Positions 1 through 9,562 of a stretch of 22,312 nt of DNA are shown piece by piece. The notes under the pieces were generated by a model. That model saw nothing but the letters and a program-made list of their open reading frames with translations. It had not been told where the DNA came from and did no database searches. The DNA is from DATFYI01 sp035315125 (GTDB lineage: Bacteria; Chloroflexota; Anaerolineae; Anaerolineales; Anaerolineaceae): contig DATFYI010000302.1 of the NCBI GenBank assembly GCA_035315125.1, forward strand, positions 1 through 22,312. Direction: 5' to 3'. Position numbers and translations under genes: made by a program. Positions within the stretch are counted from its first letter, which is position 1. Each line of letters opens with the position of its first letter.

Positions 1-393
1 GAAAGTGCCTATTTTATAGAAGCCGTGACTTTGCTTACCCCTGAAGATCATAGCTATTTAATTGAATTAGTGGATAAAGCAAAACAAAAATTGCATGGAA
101 ATCCTGCCCAGATTCCTCATCAGGAACATAGAGATTTGCATCTATCGATTTACAAACATCTCGAGAATCCATTTGTCTCCGGTTTATTGGAAGCTTACTG
201 GGAGTTATATGAGGCGGTTGGTTTAAGCGTCTACACAGATATCAGCTATCTTGAACAAGTCTGGCAATACCATCAGAAAATGGTCGAAGAAATTCGTGTA
301 GGCAATTTCCAAAACGGATACCGGATATTAATTGATCATATGAATTTGCTTGACCAGCGTTCTAAAAGTCTATCCAGGCAAAAGTTCGAATAG
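1..393 (+). CDS. GntR-family transcriptional regulator, FCD domain (5' end outside window)
   Basis: The reading frame is open from base 1 and ends with TAG at 391-393, so only the C-terminal ~130 residues are visible; the GTG at base 25 is probably internal. What is seen fits the all-helical FCD ligand-binding domain of FadR-type GntR regulators: ESAYFIEAV near the start, a D-x-H pair in HRDLHLSIYKHLENPF, then YHQKMVEEIRVGNF and a final IDHM histidine. These D/H residues usually bind a metal and a carboxylate effector. The N-terminal winged helix is not in the window. It lies about 50 bases ahead of the 2-oxoacid oxidoreductase genes in the same direction, so it may control them and sense an organic acid; this last point is inference. 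Confidence 0.8.
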   Translation, partial: ESAYFIEAVTLLTPEDHSYLIELVDKAKQKLHGNPAQIPHQEHRDLHLSIYKHLENPFVSGLLEAYWELYEAVGLSVYTDISYLEQVWQYHQKMVEEIRVGNFQNGYRILIDHMNLLDQRSKSLSRQKFE

Positions 394-443
394 GTTTTTC
401 AGAGGCGATCCATTTGTTATTCTGATCGGAAAAAGGAGTGATT

Positions 444-2291
444 ATGTCTCTACCCCAAGTTGATCTTGAAACCGGAACGCGTTCAAAAAGAGATCCGATT
501 GTCAATAATTTCAGCATATCAATCAGCACAGTTAACGGCTCCGGCAGCGCCACTGCAAATTCAACAATATTACGCGCACTTTTTAAGATGGGGATTCCTG
601 TAAATGGAAAAAATATTTTTCCATCCAATATCCAGGGATTACCGACCTGGTACAACATACGCCTCAGTAAAGAAGGCTACCTGGCTCGGTTGGACAATAA
701 TGATATTGTAATTGCTATGAACCCAACAACATTTGCCCGCGAGCAGCAAAGTATAATTTCAGGCGGAGTTCTGTTTTATGCAGACGATATCAAATTTACC
801 ATTGGACGCGATGATATTATTTCTTACGCGATGCCTGTTAAGAAATTAACAAAAGAAGCCAATGTTCCCGCCAACCTGCGGGAGTACATTGCTAACATGG
901 TTTACGTGGGTGTTTTAGCAGAAATGTTGGGAATTGATCTGGATGCAATTTACCAATCTTTAGATTTACATTTTAAGGGGAAAAAGGTTCCTGTTGACTC
1001 AAACTTTGAGGTTGTCAAATCAGCAGCCAAATGGGCGTCCGAAAACCTGGTGAAAAAGGATATTTATCGGGTAGAGAAGATGAATGGTACATCTGGTTGT
1101 ATCATGGCGGATGGCAATACTGCTGCGGCTTTAGGTGCAATCTATGGAGGTGTGCAATTTGCTGCCTGGTATCCGATAACCCCTGCGTCCAGTCTTGCCG
1201 AAGAGCTAATTCAATATTTACCAACTTTGCGGAAAGATCCGTTGACAGGAAAGACGACCTATGCCGTGGTTCAGGCAGAAGATGAGATTGCTGCAATTGG
1301 CATGGCAACTGGTGCAGGATGGGGAGGTTTACGATCGATGACTTCAACTTCCGGGCCGGGGCTCAGTCTGATGGCAGAATATCTGGGCATGGCATATTTC
1401 GCTGAAATTCCAGTCGTTGTTTGGGATGTCCAAAGGGTCGGTCCTAGTACAGGGTTACCCACTCGCACATCCCAAGCAGATCTTACTTTTGTCAATTTTG
1501 TGGGTCATGGCGATACCCAATATATTATCCTTCTGCCAGGATCGGTAAAAGAATGCTTTGAATTTGGCTGGCGAGCATTCGATATTGCAGAAAGGATCCA
1601 GACCCCAGTTCTTGTTCTGAGCGATCTTGACCTTGGTATGAACCAGTGGATGTCCGATAAATTTGAATATCCTGAAGTCTCTATGGATCGGGGCAAAATA
1701 CTTTGGGAAGACGATATGGATAAACTGCTTGAGCGGTTGAAAGGTGCGGAGTGGGGGCGCTACCTGGATATTGATGGTGACGGGATACCATATCGTACAG
1801 TCGTAGGAAACCGGCATCCTAAAAGCGTCTATTTTACGCGGGGTACTGGACACGATGAGTATGGTCACTATTCAGAAGATCCTGAAGTATGGGAAAGAAT
1901 ATTAAACCGGATTCGTGCTAAATTCACAACTGCCAAACAATACCTTCCAAAACCGATTATCAGGAAAAATGACGGCGCAAAATTTGGGATCATCGCGTAT
2001 GGTTCTGTTGATCCGGCTGTGGAAGAAGCTCGTGATTTACTTGCCAAAGCTGGAATTCTAACGGATTATATGCGCGTTCGTTCCATTCCCTTTGCACCGG
2101 AAGTTGGTGAATTTATCAAGGAACATTCGAAAAATTATGTTGTTGAAATTAACAGAGATGGGCAACTGAAACAACTTCTTACACTGGAAACACCAGATTA
2201 TGCTACCCATCTTATCCAAACGTCCCATATTGATGGTTTGCCATTGACGGCCCGCTGGGTAGAAGAACAAATACTCGCGCACGAAGGATAG
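444..2291 (+). CDS. 2-oxoacid:ferredoxin oxidoreductase, fused gamma-alpha subunit
   Basis: Catalytic subunit of a 2-oxoacid (2-oxoglutarate-type) ferredoxin oxidoreductase, which oxidises a 2-oxoacid plus CoA to acyl-CoA and CO2 and reduces ferredoxin. Residues ~25-200 form the gamma domain, with the divergent glycine motif NGSGSATANS (~31-40) and FPSNIQGLPTWYNIR. Residues ~215-400 are the alpha (pyrimidine-binding) domain with YPITPASS (~243-250), followed by domain II and a C-terminal swivel domain. An AAAGGAG sequence at 432-437 sits 6 bases before ATG 444, so I prefer 444 over the GTG at 438. The beta subunit follows 6 bases after the stop, so the two are co-transcribed. Substrate (2-oxoglutarate, pyruvate or branched-chain 2-oxoacids) cannot be fixed from sequence. 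Confidence 0.9.
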   Translation: MSLPQVDLETGTRSKRDPIVNNFSISISTVNGSGSATANSTILRALFKMGIPVNGKNIFPSNIQGLPTWYNIRLSKEGYLARLDNNDIVIAMNPTTFAREQQSIISGGVLFYADDIKFTIGRDDIISYAMPVKKLTKEANVPANLREYIANMVYVGVLAEMLGIDLDAIYQSLDLHFKGKKVPVDSNFEVVKSAAKWASENLVKKDIYRVEKMNGTSGCIMADGNTAAALGAIYGGVQFAAWYPITPASSLAEELIQYLPTLRKDPLTGKTTYAVVQAEDEIAAIGMATGAGWGGLRSMTSTSGPGLSLMAEYLGMAYFAEIPVVVWDVQRVGPSTGLPTRTSQADLTFVNFVGHGDTQYIILLPGSVKECFEFGWRAFDIAERIQTPVLVLSDLDLGMNQWMSDKFEYPEVSMDRGKILWEDDMDKLLERLKGAEWGRYLDIDGDGIPYRTVVGNRHPKSVYFTRGTGHDEYGHYSEDPEVWERILNRIRAKFTTAKQYLPKPIIRKNDGAKFGIIAYGSVDPAVEEARDLLAKAGILTDYMRVRSIPFAPEVGEFIKEHSKNYVVEINRDGQLKQLLTLETPDYATHLIQTSHIDGLPLTARWVEEQILAHEG

Positions 2292-2297
2292 GATAAT

Positions 2298-3350
2298 ATG
2301 ATTGATCAACCTGCAACATCTACATCTCGACAGCCGACTAACACGATTGGTTTAACCAGATCTGATTATCGTGGTGCTCCATCGACTTTATGCCAGGGGT
2401 GCGGGCACAATTCAATTTCCGCACAAATTATCGCTGCCTGCTACGAATTAAATATACCGCCCGATCAAATTATCAAATTTAGTGGTATTGGCTGTTCCAG
2501 TAAAAGCCCCACTTATTTTTTGGGCAGATCATTTGGTTTTAATGGTTTGCACGGGCGTATGCCGTCTTTGGCTCTTGGCGGCCTGTTTGCAAATACAACT
2601 TTAAAAGCAGTAGGGGTAAGCGGTGATGGAGACACCGCCAGTATTGGCCTTGGACAGTTTAAACACCTGGTTCGAAGAAATCTACCAATGGTTTATATTG
2701 TTGAGAACAACGGGGTATACGGTTTGACCAAAGGTCAATTTTCCGCAACGGCTGAACAAGGCCTTAACCTGAAGCGCGAGGGCACGAACCCATACCTACC
2801 TGTAGATATTTGTATGGAAGCACTGGTGGCCCATGCGACATTTGTAGCTCGTTCGTTTGCCGGCGATCCCAAACAGGTGAAAGAATTGTTGAAGGCGGCT
2901 TTGAGCCATAATGGAATCGCCGTATTGGATATTATAAGCCCATGTGTGACTTTCCATAACCAGGATTATTCGATCCATTCTTACGCCTTTGGTAAAGATC
3001 ATGAGGCTGCTTTACATGAAGTCTCTTATGTACCCGCCAGGGAAGAAATTACTGTTGAGGATTTTGAAGAGGGAACTGTTCGCGAGGTAGAGCTGCATGA
3101 TGGGTCTGTCGTAGTTTTTAAAAAATTGGAAACAGACTACGATCCAACCGACCGTTGGCAGGCTCTGCGCATGCTCGAAGAAGCGGAACGGAATAATTGG
3201 CTCCTTACTGGATTATTTTATCTGGATACCAAAGAGCCATCCCTCTTTGACGTATTTGCTATGCCGGATTATCCATTAAACCGGCTGCCAGAAAGTCGCT
3301 TACGGCCATCCAGAGAAAGCCTGGATAAGATTAATTCAATGATGCTTTAA
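2298..3350 (+). CDS. 2-oxoacid:ferredoxin oxidoreductase, beta subunit
   Basis: TPP- and [4Fe-4S]-binding partner of the preceding alpha subunit. Visible are CQGCGH (Cys32, Cys35), GIGCSSK (Cys66) and ISPC (Cys216), the four cysteines expected to hold the cluster in OFOR beta subunits. The TPP/Mg motif is GDGDT (~109-113) with NNGVYGLTKGQ (~137-147). The length of 350 aa is slightly above the usual ~290-340, with a C-terminal extension after residue ~240. The start ATG has AGGA-type sequence 4-9 bases upstream, overlapping the end of the alpha gene. The stop codon overlaps the stop of the convergent sulfurtransferase gene. Confidence 0.9.
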   Translation: MIDQPATSTSRQPTNTIGLTRSDYRGAPSTLCQGCGHNSISAQIIAACYELNIPPDQIIKFSGIGCSSKSPTYFLGRSFGFNGLHGRMPSLALGGLFANTTLKAVGVSGDGDTASIGLGQFKHLVRRNLPMVYIVENNGVYGLTKGQFSATAEQGLNLKREGTNPYLPVDICMEALVAHATFVARSFAGDPKQVKELLKAALSHNGIAVLDIISPCVTFHNQDYSIHSYAFGKDHEAALHEVSYVPAREEITVEDFEEGTVREVELHDGSVVVFKKLETDYDPTDRWQALRMLEEAERNNWLLTGLFYLDTKEPSLFDVFAMPDYPLNRLPESRLRPSRESLDKINSMML

Positions 3351-4201
3351 TTTGTAGGGGCACGTGGCCGTTTCGGATCGCGAATCCATTCACTCCAGGA
3401 GCCCACATATAATCGGGCTCCTTTTAATCCCGCAACGTCTAATGCAAGCAGGTGATGACAGGAGGTAACGCCAGAGCCGCAATAAACAACTATATTTTTG
3501 GGATCAATACCTTTAAGCAAATTTTCAAATTCGGCTTTAAGGACCGATTTTGATTTTAGTGTGCCATCTGCCTGGAGATTAAGTTCATGAAAGCGATTGA
3601 TTGCTCCAGGAATATGCCCGGCAACCGGATCAATAGTTTCTTTTTCGCCCAGAAATCGTTCGAGAGAACGTGCATCGATGAGTACGTAATCTGGATTGGC
3701 CCGGATTTGTTCCACTTCTTGAGTATTAACAAATTTATCACTCGGAAGTCTTTGGGGTAGACGGAAAGTTGTTGGACGATTGTTTTCAACACCTGAGCGA
3801 GTAGAATAATTGTCACTTTTCCACTTCACAAAGCCGCCATCCAGAACCGCAACAGTCTCATGCTTAACCGAACGCAACATCCACCATAAGCGTGAGGCAA
3901 ACGAGCCGTTGGTTGTGTCGTAAACGACTACTTGTTTACTATTGTTAATGCCCCACTCGGATAAATTTTTTGAGAATTTTTCCCAGTCTGGTAAAGGGTG
4001 ACGTCCAGTTTGTGAACTGGTTGGACCAGCGAGGTTATCGTTTAAGTGAGCATAGACCGAACCAGGAATATGCTCTCTCTGGTAATCAAGAAAACCCCAT
4101 TCAGGGTTCGTCAAATCGAACCGACAGTCGACGATAACCCAATCTGGGTTATGTAGATTGGATAATAGCTCAGATGTTTTTATAAGATTTGTATAAATCA
4201 T
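3347..4201 (-). CDS. Sulfurtransferase, 3-mercaptopyruvate type (two rhodanese domains)
   Basis: Tandem-rhodanese protein of 284 aa, the normal length of the SseA/thiosulfate sulfurtransferase family. The N-terminal domain (~1-135) is the inactive one (VDCRFDL, HIPGSVYAHLN). The C-terminal domain (~150-284) has the active-site loop CGSGVTSC with Cys241. CGSGVT is the wording typical of 3-mercaptopyruvate sulfurtransferases rather than the CRKGVT of thiosulfate enzymes. RFLGEKE (~182-188) and GSWSEW (267-272) are also family hallmarks. It transfers sulfane sulfur from 3-mercaptopyruvate to a thiol or cyanide acceptor in the cytoplasm. It starts 3 bases after the transporter gene, as the last gene of the minus-strand run. 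Confidence 0.88.
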   Translation of the reverse strand: MIYTNLIKTSELLSNLHNPDWVIVDCRFDLTNPEWGFLDYQREHIPGSVYAHLNDNLAGPTSSQTGRHPLPDWEKFSKNLSEWGINNSKQVVVYDTTNGSFASRLWWMLRSVKHETVAVLDGGFVKWKSDNYSTRSGVENNRPTTFRLPQRLPSDKFVNTQEVEQIRANPDYVLIDARSLERFLGEKETIDPVAGHIPGAINRFHELNLQADGTLKSKSVLKAEFENLLKGIDPKNIVVYCGSGVTSCHHLLALDVAGLKGARLYVGSWSEWIRDPKRPRAPTN

Positions 4202-4204
4202 GGT

Positions 4205-5722
4205 TCACTTTAATGTTGTGCTAATGCCGGAAACGGGAGCATTTCGATGTAGTTTAGCCAATTCACGGCGTTGTTTACGACGTTGTAAAATAATCTGGAT
4301 GCGGTTCTGGCGCTCGCGTGTAAGTGGATAGAACCAGGCAACAGAGATAGCCAAAATTAATATGATTGCAATCAATGGACCGGTTATGAAACGGATGACC
4401 ATCAAAGTATTGGCGGGTTGGGTAAATTGAATGGCGGCAGGCGGAGGGGTTTTATATCCAAACCAGCCTAATATTTGTAATGCAAAAAAGATTGCAAACG
4501 CCCCACTCATTTTTCTTAAGAAGTTAATTGCACCGTAATACATGCCTTCACGGCGGGTATTTGTACGTAACTCATCCCAATCGATCACATCTGGAAAAAT
4601 CGATTCGGGCATCACATGAGCGGTAGAGACACTCAAGCCAGCCAGGACGGATAGACCGATTATAAGAGCGATCTGCCCTTGTTGAATGGAGAAAATAAAT
4701 AGCTGAACAATTACCCAAAATATCATGCCAATGATATAAGCCGCTCGTTTATTGAAGCGTTGGGCCATCCAATTCCAAAAAGGTACTGCGATAGTGGCAA
4801 CAATCAGGAGAACGCCTAATACGACTGATTCCAGCGAAATATTCATCCCCAGGAAAGATACTTTTTCAAGCAGATTTCCCTTGGCGATCCAATAGAGTAA
4901 ATAATACGGCAGCATTAATGAAATAATATCAAAAGCAACCCAGTTCAAAACATATATGCCAGTAGCAAACCGGAATGGTGTGTTACCCCAGAGGGTATTT
5001 ATAGTCTGTCGAAGAGTCAAACTATCCGGCCTGTTTTCTGGTGGTACTTCTTTTTCTCTGAATATCAAAAAGATTGCAATATATGGAATGGCTGCAAGAC
5101 CACCAAAAAGTGCAGCAATGGTGATGTATCCCTGTTGCTGTGTTAAACCGGCGTTGACGTAGGCTGCTAAAATGATTGGGGCTGAAATAGCTGTCAGTAA
5201 AGAGGCCACCAGGTTGCAAAACATGCGGAAACTTGTGATGGATGTTCTCTGGTCATAATCCGGAGCAAGTTCAGGGGTTAACGCAAGATAGGGAACAGTA
5301 ACTAGAGATTGGATGGTGTCTGCGACCATAAAAGCTATTGTGACATGCACTACTAGGAGAACTTGACTATGCCACGGCGGAGCCCACCACAGTAGCAGGA
5401 AAGCCAGAGAAAACGGTATTGCAAACAGCATCAAGAACGGACGACGTCTACCCCAGCGCGTATGCACATTGTCACTTAATGACCCCACCAGAGGGTCGCT
5501 GACCGCATTCCATAGTAATCCGATCAAAGCTGCAATGGATGCCAATCTGGGATCAAGACCAACGACATCTGTAAGAAAAATTGCATAAAAGATTTGACGT
5601 AGAGTATTAAAACTGGCCCTACCCCAATCGCCTGAACCATAGACGAATTTATTCAACCAGGTAAGACGGTTTTCTTTAACAGGTTTTCCGTTGGTGCTTG
5701 AATTCGCCAGGGTGTACTTCAT
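4205..5722 (-). CDS. GPH-family (MFS_2) sugar:cation symporter
   Basis: Integral membrane transporter of 505 aa with about 12 hydrophobic segments. The N-terminus (GSGDWGRASFNTLRQIFYAIFLTDVVGL) and the loop SDPLVGSLSDNVHTRWGRRRP are characteristic of the glycoside-pentoside-hexuronide:cation symporter family (MelB/XynP/UidB-like). The middle NYDQRTS-like loop is present as DYDQRTSITSFRM. The C-terminus is a basic cytoplasmic tail (RRKQRRELAKLHR). AGGAG stands 6 bases before the ATG. The substrate cannot be told; a glycoside or a uronide is likely by family. It is 18 bases downstream of the acetyltransferase gene and 3 bases upstream of the sulfurtransferase, so it belongs to that transcription unit. 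Confidence 0.85.
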   Translation of the reverse strand: MKYTLANSSTNGKPVKENRLTWLNKFVYGSGDWGRASFNTLRQIFYAIFLTDVVGLDPRLASIAALIGLLWNAVSDPLVGSLSDNVHTRWGRRRPFLMLFAIPFSLAFLLLWWAPPWHSQVLLVVHVTIAFMVADTIQSLVTVPYLALTPELAPDYDQRTSITSFRMFCNLVASLLTAISAPIILAAYVNAGLTQQQGYITIAALFGGLAAIPYIAIFLIFREKEVPPENRPDSLTLRQTINTLWGNTPFRFATGIYVLNWVAFDIISLMLPYYLLYWIAKGNLLEKVSFLGMNISLESVVLGVLLIVATIAVPFWNWMAQRFNKRAAYIIGMIFWVIVQLFIFSIQQGQIALIIGLSVLAGLSVSTAHVMPESIFPDVIDWDELRTNTRREGMYYGAINFLRKMSGAFAIFFALQILGWFGYKTPPPAAIQFTQPANTLMVIRFITGPLIAIILILAISVAWFYPLTRERQNRIQIILQRRKQRRELAKLHRNAPVSGISTTLK

Positions 5723-5740
5723 GCTGGTCTCCTATTTTAT

Positions 5741-6874
5741 CTATTTTATAAAATTGTCAATCTCCTGCCGATAAGTACGGTGGCATTTATACCAATTTAC
5801 ACCCAGCGTTTCCATATCCGATTTACTTTTAAAGTTTCTTTCATCTACCTGGACCATTTCAGCAAACTCGAATTTGGAATTGATGATCGTTTTCTCCACC
5901 TCGGTATATAAAAGAGCATTTCCCCCAAGACCTTGATATTTTGGTAATAAACCAAGCCCATTCAAATTAATGATTTTGGTATTTTGCTGCTCTCTCAGCA
6001 AAGAGATCCAGCCCAAGGGATACAGCCTGCCATGAATCTTTTGTATTGCCTCAGAAATATCGCCATATGCGATGATAAAACCGGCAACATCCTGGTCTTT
6101 CATGATGATTTTTACGAGTTTTGGATCGGCGATTTGGATGATATTTCCAGCAAGAATCTTGAACTCCGCCTCTGTTGATGGATAAAAGCCGGGATTATTA
6201 AAAAAAGCTTCGTTGTGGACTTTCTCGATAAAAGGTATCCATTCACGCATTTCGGCTTTATCTCTAAATGTTTTTATCCAGAACTTTCCGCGCTGTTTTA
6301 CTTTTTCGGCCACTTCATGCAATTTTTCTGGTAGGCGCTGGTCGCAGGTCATAAAACCAGAAAAATAGTCACTCTCTTTACTAAATCCAAGCTCATCCAT
6401 GAACTTTCCATAGTATGGGAAGTTATATGCGATTCCGAGCGCTGAACGATGTTCAAAGCCATCAACCAGCATCCCAATGCCATCAGCTCGCAAGAACCCT
6501 CTGGGTCCATAAAGATATTTTATACCTCTATCTTTACACCAGGTCATTGCGGCCATAAAAAGTGAGCGCGCTGCCTCTAAATCGTCAGCAACATCAAAAT
6601 AATAAAAAAAGCCAATCTGCTCATGGTGATGGGCACAATAATTGCGGTTTTGGAGAACAGCAATTCTGCCCAGGGTATCCCCTTCACTCTCCACTACGAA
6701 AAAGTCTCCTTCGGAGTGCTTATAAAAAGGGTGCTTGTCCCGATTAAAGGCTAATTTTATTTCTGATTCAAGAGTAGGTACCCATTGCTGGCAGTTCTGA
6801 TATATGCGAAATGGAAAATCAATAAACTGTCGGACATCTTTTGAGTTTTTCGGATCGAGCTTGCGAATTTGCAT
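5741..6874 (-). CDS. GNAT-like N-acetyltransferase family protein (YghO-like)
   Basis: Protein of 377 aa. The C-terminal part (~290-370) contains a degenerate acetyl-CoA binding motif, NGLGLLPKYQGLGGNALLYTEVEK, resembling the Q/R-x-x-G-x-G/A signature of GNAT enzymes. The N-terminal half (FPFRIYQNCQQWVP, FFVVESEGDTLGRIAVLQNRNY, YLYGPRGFLRADGIGMLVDGF) resembles uncharacterised YghO-type proteins that occur widely in bacteria. The substrate is unknown and catalytic activity is not proven by sequence. AGGAG lies 5 bases before ATG. It is 18 bases after the HD-GYP gene and 18 bases before the transporter, hence co-transcribed. Confidence 0.55.
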   Translation of the reverse strand: MQIRKLDPKNSKDVRQFIDFPFRIYQNCQQWVPTLESEIKLAFNRDKHPFYKHSEGDFFVVESEGDTLGRIAVLQNRNYCAHHHEQIGFFYYFDVADDLEAARSLFMAAMTWCKDRGIKYLYGPRGFLRADGIGMLVDGFEHRSALGIAYNFPYYGKFMDELGFSKESDYFSGFMTCDQRLPEKLHEVAEKVKQRGKFWIKTFRDKAEMREWIPFIEKVHNEAFFNNPGFYPSTEAEFKILAGNIIQIADPKLVKIIMKDQDVAGFIIAYGDISEAIQKIHGRLYPLGWISLLREQQNTKIINLNGLGLLPKYQGLGGNALLYTEVEKTIINSKFEFAEMVQVDERNFKSKSDMETLGVNWYKCHRTYRQEIDNFIK

Positions 6875-6892
6875 ACGATCTCCTGGTTTACG

Positions 6893-9466
6893 CTAATTCG
6901 TTCGTTTTTCTTTTGCCTGGCTATAAATTTCTTCTTCTATCAGTAAATCAACAAAAGCAAGTACAATTTCTGGATCGAATTGAATGCCAGATTGTTCTTC
7001 CAGGTATTCAACCACTTCGTTTTCCGGTAACCCTTGACGATAAGGTCGATTTTCGCGTAAACCATCCCACACATCTACGATTGTGAAGATGCGGGCTGCC
7101 AGAGGTATTTGTTCACCTTTTAATCCTTGTGGATAGCCGTTGCCATTCCACCACTCATGATGATAGTATGGAATATCCAGAGATGGTGCCAAATAGGGAA
7201 TATTGGATAGAATATCATAAGCGTACACCGGATGGCGGCGCATGATTTCCCATTCTTCTTCAGTTAATGGTCCCGCTTTAGTAAGGATCGAATCCGGAAT
7301 GCCGATTTTGCCGATATCGTGAAGTAAACACCCATATCGAATATGGGTGAGTTGGGGGTCGGTAATCCCAAGCTTCGTTGCCAGTTTAACCGTCATTTCC
7401 ATAACGCGCAAGGTATGACCTTCTGTGCCATAATCCCTGAGCTCAAGGGCTTTTGACCACCCATGCAGTGTTGTTTCATAGGCGCTCAATAATTCAAGAT
7501 TGCTTTTTCTTAAATCTTGAAGCAATTTGGCATTATTTAGTGCAACTCCTGCTTGATCCGCAAATGCCTGCAGATGTGCAGCATTTTCAACGGTAAAAAA
7601 GCCTCGGATGGGGCTATTCAAATTTAAGAAACCGATAACTTGATCTTTAACCTTGATTGGAGCGCCAGTGTAAGAAAGTATCCAGGAGCTTCTAGGGATG
7701 ACAACCCATTCTGGATCCTTGGTTGTATCTTGAACCACTATTGGTTTCCCAGTTTGATACATTTTATATAAAGTTGGTACATCATTTAGGTGAACAACTC
7801 CACTTTGCATTAAGTTTTGATAATCGTCATCTGGATATCCACTGGCAGCTACAAATCGAGCCGTCCCACGATCATCGTTTATTAACATGATATTGGAAGA
7901 TTCATGGTATACAACTTTTCCAAGATTAAGTAATATTCGTTCCATAAGCTCATCAAAGTTTAACGTACTGTTCAGAGCAGAAGCTGTGTCACGCAAAGCT
8001 TCTGCCAGAATTCGTTGCTCATGCTCCTCTTTTTCTGCCCGAATACGATCCGTGATGTCACGTAAAGTGATTTGGACAGCGGTTCCACCACGATAAGAAA
8101 AAGCGGAGGAAGAAACCTCCACATAGATTTCATTGCCAATTTTATCAAAGGCTGTGAATTCATATCGGAGGCTGGTTATAATCCCGTGGATTAATTTTTG
8201 TTGTTGTGTTTCGACAAATTTTATTGAAGATGCTGTCGCAATTTGGGAAAATCTTACTGGCCGGTTAGAAATAGCTTCTATCGTAATCCCAAAAATATCG
8301 GTAAACTTTTGATTGATGACTTCCAACCTGTCTTGAAATTCCAAACAAATAGCGTCACTGGATTGTTCGATCAGTGAGCGATATTTTAGTTCGTTGTCTT
8401 CAATCATAGACTGTCTGATCTGGATAGAATGAAATATACGCGCAAAGTTAGTTGCGAGCTCGCTGACCTCTCTAAATGAGGCTGGCACAGTTGCTACATT
8501 CCCTCTTGAAATTTCACCATAAGCGAGGGAATTAACATTCTGGCTTAGACGAGACAAGGGGTTAACGATCTGGTGGGTGAAAGAGTTTCTCAGCCGCAAT
8601 GTCAAGAACACCCACAAAATAATAAAAAGGACCAACGAGATAATTGTTGGAGCAAAGTAAGGAGAAAAAGCAACCACGATAGGAATCAGCGCAGTCACAG
8701 TCCATTTTGCCCGACTCAGTCTGCTTTGGTTGCCAATATATATTTGATTGTTATGATAATAAAAGGATTGGAAGTAGTTGACTTGTGTCACCAATGTATT
8801 AATTGAAATCTGGCTTGTTTCTTGTTTTATTAAACCCGAGTTTGAATCTGCAAGCAAAATTCCATGCTCGTCAGAGATATAGACTGATTGATGATTGTTA
8901 CTCAACGGAATCGTATCAATTGTTTGCTCTAAACGATCTAAACTTAATTCTCCCACCACCAACCCATCATTATTCAGCATACAAGTAATATAGACGGTTA
9001 ATAGACCCGATTCCGGAGAAAGGAGCGGTCCTGTAATCTGGTAAGTTTGTTGAGAATTGTGTTGTTTATAAAAGGATTGAGAAGACATATCTAAATTTAA
9101 TGCCTTCAAATCCGCAGGGCTGTTCGCCAAAACGATTCCGTTTTTATCTAAAACCGAAATATTATCAAAGTACATGTGTGTTTCTTGGATCGATCCAAGT
9201 AATTTCTGTAATTGTCCTGGAGTTGACGTTTCTGCAAGAATTGCTACCGTATTTAAACTACTTTCAGCATTTGCAATATAATCATCTGCTTTCCAGGCAG
9301 TTGTACTCGTTATTTGAAATTGTTCCCGCTGAATTGTATTTATATTCAGGTAAGTATTAATTACCAGTAAGGCCAATCCAATAAATAAACAGGGTATCAG
9401 AACACCAAACCCCAATATACGTAGCAGGACCTGGTTTAATGGAATTGTAGAAGTTGATTTCATCAT
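6893..9466 (-). CDS. Membrane sensor HD-GYP protein (Cache-HAMP-PAS-GAF-HD-GYP), probable c-di-GMP phosphodiesterase
   Basis: Multi-domain signalling protein of 857 aa. Order: membrane segment ~15-38; extracytoplasmic Cache-like sensor ~40-255 (ISVLDKNGIVLANS, VYISDEHGILLADS, the two PAS-like folds of a dCache); membrane segment ~257-290; HAMP ~291-350; PAS ~360-475 ending LRDITDRIRAE; GAF ~495-650; HD-GYP ~660-845. The HD-GYP domain keeps His684, HDIGK (715-719), His745, HHE (769-771), GYP (777-779) and Asp798, so it should hydrolyse c-di-GMP. The DG of the usual HHExxDGxGYP is NG here. No clear Shine-Dalgarno precedes the ATG at 9466, so the start is less certain. It begins 96 bases after pyruvate kinase and may open its own transcript. 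Confidence 0.9.
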   Translation of the reverse strand: MMKSTSTIPLNQVLLRILGFGVLIPCLFIGLALLVINTYLNINTIQREQFQITSTTAWKADDYIANAESSLNTVAILAETSTPGQLQKLLGSIQETHMYFDNISVLDKNGIVLANSPADLKALNLDMSSQSFYKQHNSQQTYQITGPLLSPESGLLTVYITCMLNNDGLVVGELSLDRLEQTIDTIPLSNNHQSVYISDEHGILLADSNSGLIKQETSQISINTLVTQVNYFQSFYYHNNQIYIGNQSRLSRAKWTVTALIPIVVAFSPYFAPTIISLVLFIILWVFLTLRLRNSFTHQIVNPLSRLSQNVNSLAYGEISRGNVATVPASFREVSELATNFARIFHSIQIRQSMIEDNELKYRSLIEQSSDAICLEFQDRLEVINQKFTDIFGITIEAISNRPVRFSQIATASSIKFVETQQQKLIHGIITSLRYEFTAFDKIGNEIYVEVSSSAFSYRGGTAVQITLRDITDRIRAEKEEHEQRILAEALRDTASALNSTLNFDELMERILLNLGKVVYHESSNIMLINDDRGTARFVAASGYPDDDYQNLMQSGVVHLNDVPTLYKMYQTGKPIVVQDTTKDPEWVVIPRSSWILSYTGAPIKVKDQVIGFLNLNSPIRGFFTVENAAHLQAFADQAGVALNNAKLLQDLRKSNLELLSAYETTLHGWSKALELRDYGTEGHTLRVMEMTVKLATKLGITDPQLTHIRYGCLLHDIGKIGIPDSILTKAGPLTEEEWEIMRRHPVYAYDILSNIPYLAPSLDIPYYHHEWWNGNGYPQGLKGEQIPLAARIFTIVDVWDGLRENRPYRQGLPENEVVEYLEEQSGIQFDPEIVLAFVDLLIEEEIYSQAKEKRTN

Positions 9467-9562
9467 ATGAAGCGAAGCGTTATCAGTAATAATTAATTTA
9501 AAACAAAACTATTGAATTTTCTCGAATTTTAGAAAGCAACCCAATTTCTTCACTCTATCATA

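Noticed and set aside
394..443. Short inverted repeat CGATC...GATCG as a GntR operator
   Set aside because: Only 5 base pairs around a long loop; too short to separate from chance.
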